From: Steinernema hermaphroditum | Taxonomy: Eukaryota; Nematoda; Chromadorea; Rhabditida; Steinernematidae | Direction of reading: 5' to 3' | DNA length: 64,000 nucleotides | NCBI GenBank assembly: GCA_030435675.1 | Contig: CM059624.1 | Coordinates: forward strand, 12,858,769-12,922,768 | Part shown: piece after piece, positions 59,127-64,000 of the stretch | How the letters are laid out: the number at the start of each line of letters is the position of its first letter | Position numbering within the stretch: the stretch's first letter is position 1 | Notes under the pieces: model-generated | What the model saw: only the letters and a program-made list of their open reading frames with translations | What the model was told of the DNA's origin: nothing | The model's database searches: none | Translations under genes and position numbers: made by a program

Positions 59127-59410
59127 CAGCCCATCGGCGACAGCTCATCTTCTCCAACTCATCGCGGGACAACTCATCGTCGACAACTCATCGCACATTA
59201 ATAGCGATAGTACGATCACCAATAGTAGTGTATTCTTTCGTTCGAAGATGTTAAGACTACAGGGCTCGCATTAAATCAACAGGCATAGTCCCAAGCCGGA
59301 GCCTAAGCCAAGCCGGGGTTTGCCTAAGCCTGGACGATAGGCCGCAGGCAAAATGAATTACGGATTGTCGGCGATGAGCTGTCGCCGATAAGTTGTCTCA
59401 CGATGGGCTG
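59127..59410. repeat. Inverted-repeat element with CAGCCCATCG ends
   Basis: The left end CAGCCCATCGGCGACAGCTC and the inverted right end (complement CAGCCCATCGTGAGACAAC, then GGCGACAGCTCATCG) bound 284 bp. Inside the left arm ACAACTCATCG is repeated three times. The centre has GCCTAAGCC-type repeats (59300-59335). Confidence 0.6.
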
Positions 59411-59541
59411 CGGTGACATCAGTTATATACTTTACTTCAATGTTTTGACCCATACCTGTAATGACGATCGCGCATTTTTTTTTTTTTTTGCAGTATCTTG
59501 TAGGGGAGCCCACTTCACTATGACTTGAAAATTCACTAGGA

Positions 59542-59584
59542 CTTTGCCCCCCCCCCCCCCTAAAAGGGGGGGGGGGGGGCAAAG
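59542..59584. repeat. Poly-C/poly-G hairpin: 14 C, TAAAA, 14 G
   Basis: CTTTG, then C14 (59547-59560), then TAAAA, then G14 (59566-59579), then CAAAG. This is a perfect 19-bp-arm inverted repeat with a 5-base loop. A T14 run lies 70 bp upstream (59477-59490). The G run alone could also form a G-quadruplex. Confidence 0.9.
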
Positions 59585-60159
59585 AATCCTTTGCAATCCG
59601 AGTATGTTTGTTCACAACTTTCTGTTTTGTTAATGGGGTACTGTTGGCATTCTCTCAGGGTTACTGGACCCCGAGTTCGGGTGTGGAAATGCTGATGACT
59701 GTCTTCGGCAAATGGTCCCGTCACGACTTCCCTGATGCTGGGGGAGGATCAGTCAGATCAGTTCGCAAGAAATAAGAGACCAGAAGCTGCTGACTACTAC
59801 GAAGCAACTGATATTCTTGTGCGGCGATTTCCTATGTTTCTCCGTGTGACCTAAAAAGGGAGAGCTTAGGTTTGCAGAGAGGAATGCTGTTTGATAATTT
59901 GTGTCAATTCACACCGCGGTTTTCTTCAACTGTGATCAGAGCGCCTTGCATCTCCCACAGATGTCGACGACCATCCCGAGCTCCTTCTTCATGGTTACGT
60001 AAGTTTACCACATTCCACACGTTTACCGTTACCATCGTCACAAAGTTACTAAATTCCGAAGAGATCCCATAGTATCATTGATATCGTAGGTCGATTACAG
60101 AGCGTTTTATATTCATTGTGCTGATAGCTGAAAAATGAATAATTTTTGTTGAAATGCGG

Positions 60160-60215
60160 AGTGCAGAGATGGTCATGAACGGATCGGAACGGCCGATGCC
60201 CATCTCTGGATGTGT
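60160..60215. repeat. Short CAGAGATGG-type repeat copy
   Basis: From CAGAGATGGTCATGAACGG to GGCCGATGCCCATCTCTG; the two ends are inverted copies of each other. It belongs to the dispersed family described at 25829-26113. Confidence 0.65.
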
Positions 60216-61552
60216 GTATTCGAAGTCAGGAATACATTATTTAGAAAATTTATCAGTTTTGCAAGATAGTCCATTCCAGAAAACTAAAAATAAGAAAAGA
60301 AACAAAGTTGGCGGCCTCTCCTGATCCGAGCCGTTCACTCGACTACATCTAAGTTCCAGGCATTGAACTTGGCGATGAAGTTTTCGTTGGATCACAAATA
60401 AGCGGTTCTGGATAACAACGTCTGCAAAGGGTGGTACATGACGAGTATGGCGACACATATATGTTACAGAATCACAGCGTTGCAGAATCTCCAAGAAGGA
60501 AGCTTCCAAAAGTCAAATATGTCTGCGCTCTCTCACACCGATGCGCTGAAACAGTCGGCCTTTAATGGTATCATTTCTGGCTCCGCCCCATTTCAACCGT
60601 TCGTTTCGTCTGTCTCCAAGGAAGGAACTTCCAAAGTATATAAGAATCATGCCTAACCTCTTTTATAAGAAGGAGGAAGAAAAAAAAATGACGATGGCCT
60701 GTGGGGCATCGTTTCGGCCCGATTGGTCGCCCACTTCCGGGAGGCCGGGCCGGAATGTTCCCCGACTGGCTAGTTCTGTGGCTGGGCCTAGGAAACTGGG
60801 TTCTTAGCTTCTGGAACCGGTGGGTCGCGCGGTAATGACACCACGACCGGTCCTCGTTCCCTTCCGGATCAAGAAGGAAGCTTCCAAAAGAAGAGTCATA
60901 AAAAGGATGGTCTGTGGGGCATCGTTTCGGTCCGATTTGTCGCTCATTTTCTCAGCTAGCACCCTCATTAATGTAATTCCTACGCCTCTCAATTAGCCCT
61001 CTTTCTACTTCTACCCTATACATCCATACGCACATAAGCATCGACATGTCAATCCTCGAATGCACGTTTATTTAATGTATGTACCCCCACTCATGTCCCA
61101 ATAAATTACTCTTTCATTTGTATTCGTTTGAGATGACTATTCCTCTTGGTACTTCTTGGCGATTTTTCTGGCAGCAAAGTACGATTTATGGCCCATCCAT
61201 TGTATACGTAAAGATGGTCGAAACATGCATGTTTTTTGATGGATTCTACGATCTTCTCACAAGGGAACATTTTAAGGTGTCACCAAAGGAATCGACTGAA
61301 ATTTTGTATACTAGTACAGTCTGCCCAGTAATGATACCGACACCTGTTATTTTCGTCAGATCTAGGAAGACGGTGCTAGGATTCTAGACGTCGCTGGGAT
61401 TTTAAACGACTTCCAGGGTCTTCTGGAAGCGGTTGCTTTCCAACGAGTGCCACTCGAGGTACGGTAGGCGAAGAGTGAAAGCTAAGTATAGTGGGCGAAG
61501 ATTATTTATTTCACAGATGCAGCAAGTAGGAACTCTCTGGACGACGATTCTT

Positions 61553-61948
61553 CTAAGCCACCACCTGAGTGAGCTCCTCAACGCTCGGCAACATGTTCAT
61601 CGGAGTCCTCTGGAGTCTGCAACGTTGCTTCTGGAACCAGTGAACGACGCGGAGGAGGCCAAAACCCTTCTTCTCCGGGGAGCTCTTGGCGCTGTCCAAA
61701 GGCTCCAAGGTGCTCTTCGCTCGCCTTTTGAAAACCGATCGGATCCGTTTTAGAGCCCGAGGAGATTTAGGGCTCTTCGGCGAAGACTCCACAGGTTCGA
61801 CTTCGGTCCTCTCGACCTCCTCAATGAGTTCTTCGAGAAGGGCCGAAATTTCGACATCCATCTTGGCATCGGCACTCATGGCTATCGCCTCCAGCTCGTC
61901 GATGATGCTGGTCATAAGGGAGCGAGTTTCAGCAATCGGGGACATCAT
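61553..61948 (-). CDS. Small phospho-motif-rich protein, copy 1 (131 aa)
   Basis: Single exon, ATG at 61948. I do not recognise the family. The N-terminal half is an acidic helix (LMTSIIDELEAIAMSADAK, SALLEELIEEVE). A Ser-Pro cluster ESSPKSPKSPRALKRIRSVF follows, then a very basic stretch, and a C-terminal part GFGLLRVVHWFQKQR. The Ser-Pro/Lys pattern suggests proline-directed phosphorylation. TATATAA lies about 38 bp upstream of the ATG, giving a very short leader. It is divergent from its near-identical partner at 62289. A frame upstream to 62080 is open but falls before the TATA box and was not used. Confidence 0.75.
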   Translation of the reverse strand: MMSPIAETRSLMTSIIDELEAIAMSADAKMDVEISALLEELIEEVERTEVEPVESSPKSPKSPRALKRIRSVFKRRAKSTLEPLDSAKSSPEKKGFGLLRVVHWFQKQRCRLQRTPMNMLPSVEELTQVVA

Positions 61949-62244
61949 AGTGGAATTTTGATGCTTTTGGCTTGCAGCCTGCAGGTTATATAACGAGTTC
62001 AAGTCTGTAAAGCGATGCTTTTTGGACGAAGAGGCATAGCCCAGGAAGAGGGACGCATCAGTCCATCGGTAACTCCACATAGAGTACTAGAATAAACGCG
62101 ATGGGGATATGCACGGCTGTGAGGCACATGGACACAGCATGATCGATGCTGGCTGTCGCTTGTACTTTACTACTTCCATCCTTTCTGAGCGATGCTCACC
62201 TCTTCCTTCGTCCAAAAAGCATCGCTTTACAGGCTTAAACTCGT

Positions 62245-62251
62245 TATATAA
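62245..62251 (+). promoter_or_regulatory. TATA box of gene copy 2 (mirror copy at 61987-61993)
   Basis: TATATAA within GTTATATAACCTGCAG is preserved in both arms of the inverted duplication at the same distance from the start codons. Perfect conservation in otherwise diverging flanks supports function. Confidence 0.6.
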
Positions 62252-62288
62252 CCTGCAGACTATAAGCCAAAAGCATCAAAATTCCACT

Positions 62289-62684
62289 ATGATGTCCCCG
62301 ATTGCTGAAACTCGCTCCCTCATGACCAGCATCATCGACGAGCTGGAGGCGATGGCCATGAGTGCCGATGCCAAGATGGATGCCGAAATTTCGGCTCTTC
62401 TCGAAGAACTCATTGAGGAAGTCGAGAAGACCGAAGTCGAACCTGTGGAGTCTTCGCCGAAGAGCCCTAAATCTCCTCGGGCTCTAAAACGGATCCGATC
62501 GGTTTTCAAAAGGCGATCGAAGTGCACCCTGGAGCCTTTGGACAGCGCCAAGAGCTCCCCGGAGAAGAAGGGTTTTGGCCTCCTCCGCGTCGTTCACTGG
62601 TTCCAGAAGCAACGTGGCAGACTCCAGAGGACTCCGATGAACACGTTGCCGAGTGTTGAGGAGCTCACTCAGGTGAAGGCTTAG
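62289..62684 (+). CDS. Small phospho-motif-rich protein, copy 2 (131 aa)
   Basis: Inverted partner of the gene at 61553-61948, with the same length, the same start (MMSPIAETR) and the same motifs. Differences include Ala to Ser and Ser to Cys in the basic stretch, Cys to Gly in QKQRGR, and Val to Lys near the end (TQVKA). TATATAA at 62245-62251 stands 38 bp before the ATG, and an AATAAAT signal follows at 62726. Retention of an open frame and of both core-promoter and poly(A) elements suggests that both copies are expressed. Confidence 0.75.
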   Translation: MMSPIAETRSLMTSIIDELEAMAMSADAKMDAEISALLEELIEEVEKTEVEPVESSPKSPKSPRALKRIRSVFKRRSKCTLEPLDSAKSSPEKKGFGLLRVVHWFQKQRGRLQRTPMNTLPSVEELTQVKA

Positions 62685-62981
62685 AAGAAACGCCGTCCAG
62701 AGAGTTCCTCATTGCTACTTCTGCGAAATAAATAATCTGCTGAGTTTGTAATTCTTGTTCCCCGCCACAAATGGCTCTTGTAGTGCTCACAAAGATCGAA
62801 ATGATCTACAGCAATACAAAGTATCTTCTATTCCACCCACTTTACTACAGTATCATGCCCATATGCTCATCAGGACCCAAATTAAATCGGCACTTTATTC
62901 CATCAAGATCACGGAAACAAAATAAAAGAGATTAGAAGGCACACCAAATAGTCTATTTACACGAGAAGGTCGGTCCCTGAG

Positions 62982-63523
62982 TCAATTGATGGTTGTGTAC
63001 TTAGGATCCTTGTTGGCCTCGAACACGTTGAGCGCGACGGGCTTACCGTAGCCATCGACCTAAACAAAGTCTTCTAGGAAGGCGAGCGTGTCGGATTTAC
63101 CAGTTTGGCCTCGACGCGGACGATGCTGTTATTCCGATTCCTCTTCATCTGCACGGTCTCCAAATCCACATTGTCCGGCATACGGTACTGGCGGTGGAGC
63201 TCTCGCAACGCCCGGTTCGGGTCCACAGGGTCCTCTTTGCGGGCGTTTATCTGCAAGTCGTAGCCGTAGACGTCCACGTCGACGTCCTCGGGGCGGTAGG
63301 TGGGCTTGAAGTAGGCGAGGTCGATGCGGGCGACGAATCCGTCCTCCGTGTTCTTCACTTTGGCGAAGCTTCCACATTCTCCACTAAAGTCTACACCCTC
63401 AGAGCAGTCCTCACAACCAGAAATGGCTCACCTGGGGACCTCCCAGTCGGTGCTGGACATCCGGCGCACAATCTTGTGCTTGTCGCCGAACTTGTGGCGT
63501 TTGCTGTCGACGTTGGGGTCCAT
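62982..63523 (-). CDS. Small heat-shock protein (alpha-crystallin/HSP20 family)
   Basis: Exons 63523-63432, 63383-63101 and 63059-62982 join in phase to 150 residues. The alpha-crystallin domain begins about residue 45: GFVARIDLAYFKPTYRPEDV, VYGYDLQINARKED, then the R-x-x-x-R-x-Y-x-x-P pattern LHRQYRMPDNVD, then ETVQMKRNRNNSIVRVEAKL, with VDGYGKPVALNVF at the C-terminus. There is no I-x-I/V tail motif, which many family members use for oligomer assembly. The N-terminal arm is short, as in the small HSP12/HSP16-like nematode members. The family holds unfolded proteins in soluble form in the cytosol. Introns are 48 and 41 bp. No heat-shock element was recognised upstream. Confidence 0.85.
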
Positions 63524-64000
63524 CGGGTCGAGAAATTCGAGGTTAACTGCTGGCTAAGTGGGGCCTATTATATACAGACGGGAATGGCGCCTGTCGTTCG
63601 AACGGAAAGGGCGGCGCTTCACCGTGTTTTGTTGTTTTGTTAATGGCCTCGCCAAAGGACCTTTCGATAGGACGCGGAAATCGGGTCTTCATGTGGTAGA
63701 CGGGTCGAAAATAGAAAGGACATCTTCTGGAGTTGGTCACGGAGATCAAAGAGCGATTTCCATGTGGTACGGTAGACACATGTCTTTGAAATTTGATTCG
63801 TTATGTTCTCATTTTGCAAAAGTTGTCTCTGAATCACTCTTTTGAACTTGTTTTACTTCTACGGTCATGTCTTTCGTCTATGTTTATGCTTGTCTACGTA
63901 TGAATCTCCATTATCCTGTCCAAAATGAGTATTTTGTCCATGCATTTGTGGACATTACGGTAGTAGTTTGTCAGGCTGGTCGAGTCGTTGTAGATTAAGA
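63524..64000. other. Right edge, no gene seen
   Basis: Upstream region of the small heat-shock gene. No spliced or long frame could be supported in the last 0.5 kb. Confidence 0.5.

Larger units (their letters stand above)
58970..61552. other. 2.6 kb intergenic region with several repeats, no gene seen
   Basis: Apart from the listed fold-back, poly-C/poly-G hairpin and dispersed repeat, I see paired blocks near 60495/60868 (AGAAGGAAGCTTCCAAAAG) and 60697/60910 (TGTGGGGCATCGTTTCGG, C or T, CCGATT). These show a duplication with a period of about 0.2-0.4 kb. A lone CAAGGGAAC-type motif stands at 61259. No ORF has splice support. Confidence 0.5.
61500..62737. repeat. Large inverted duplication containing one gene in each arm
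   Basis: Arms 61500-62031 and 62206-62737 are inverted copies that include TATA box, 5' leader, whole coding region and poly(A) signal (GAAATAAATAATC). The 175-bp centre is unrelated to the arms. The proteins differ at 8 of 131 positions, so the duplication is fairly recent. Confidence 0.93.

Overview
The window is nuclear DNA from a nematode, most likely a rhabditid relative of Caenorhabditis. The evidence is multi-exon genes with 40-50 bp introns, TTTCAG/TTTTAG acceptors directly in front of start codons (the look of spliced-leader acceptors), a supernumerary-type nuclear receptor, two identical tRNA-Met genes, and about half of the sequence in gene-poor, repeat-rich stretches. All gene models below were built by hand from reading frame, splice signals and family knowledge, and the phases were checked arithmetically. 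Nothing was searched against a database.

Layout. 0-5.3 kb: the end of a small unknown gene, a 343-aa unknown gene (minus) and a GNAT acetyltransferase (minus). 5.3-14.5 kb: gene-poor and repeat-rich. 14.5-21.3 kb: a nuclear hormone receptor (plus) whose 4.1 kb third intron holds a swarm of short palindromic repeats. 21.4-23.9 kb: a repeat element carrying an ORF, and tRNA-Met. 24.3-26.3 kb: a second, paralogous GNAT gene (minus). 26.9-30.7 kb: an ATPSCKMT-like methyltransferase (minus) whose first intron contains a complete, intronless XPR1-like phosphate exporter on the same strand. 32.9-35.1 kb: a small charged ORF, mitochondrial ribosomal protein S33 (minus) and a Gly/Tyr-rich secreted peptide (plus). 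35-39.7 kb: repeats, including a 0.78 kb fold-back with a tRNA-like core. 39.7-43.1 kb: a matrix metalloproteinase (plus). 43.4-47.7 kb: MAD1/mdf-1 and, directly upstream in operon-like array, a gene with a C/H-rich domain resembling the ORF carried by the repeat element (both minus). 47.75 kb: tRNA-Met. 48.0-49.7 kb: a 3-hydroxyacyl-CoA dehydrogenase ending in KANL (plus). 50.3-52.6 kb: a Pro-rich secreted protein and a degenerate cyclophilin (both minus). 52.8-53.3 kb: a small disordered protein (plus). 54.7-57.6 kb: DEAD-box helicase DDX17/p68 (plus), a tentative small gene (minus) and a divergent histone H2A (plus). 57.9-59 kb: an unknown Ser-rich protein (minus). 59-61.5 kb: repeats, with a 14C/14G hairpin. 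61.5-62.7 kb: a head-to-head inverted duplication of one small gene. 63-63.5 kb: a small heat-shock protein (minus).

The genes do not form one pathway; this is an ordinary mixed neighbourhood. The most notable points are the nested intronless XPR1 gene, the inverted gene duplication with duplicated TATA boxes, the divergent H2A, the cyclophilin that has lost its catalytic Arg and Trp, the KANL-ending dehydrogenase, the domain shared between a repeat element and the gene upstream of mdf-1, and several uncharacterised repeat families.
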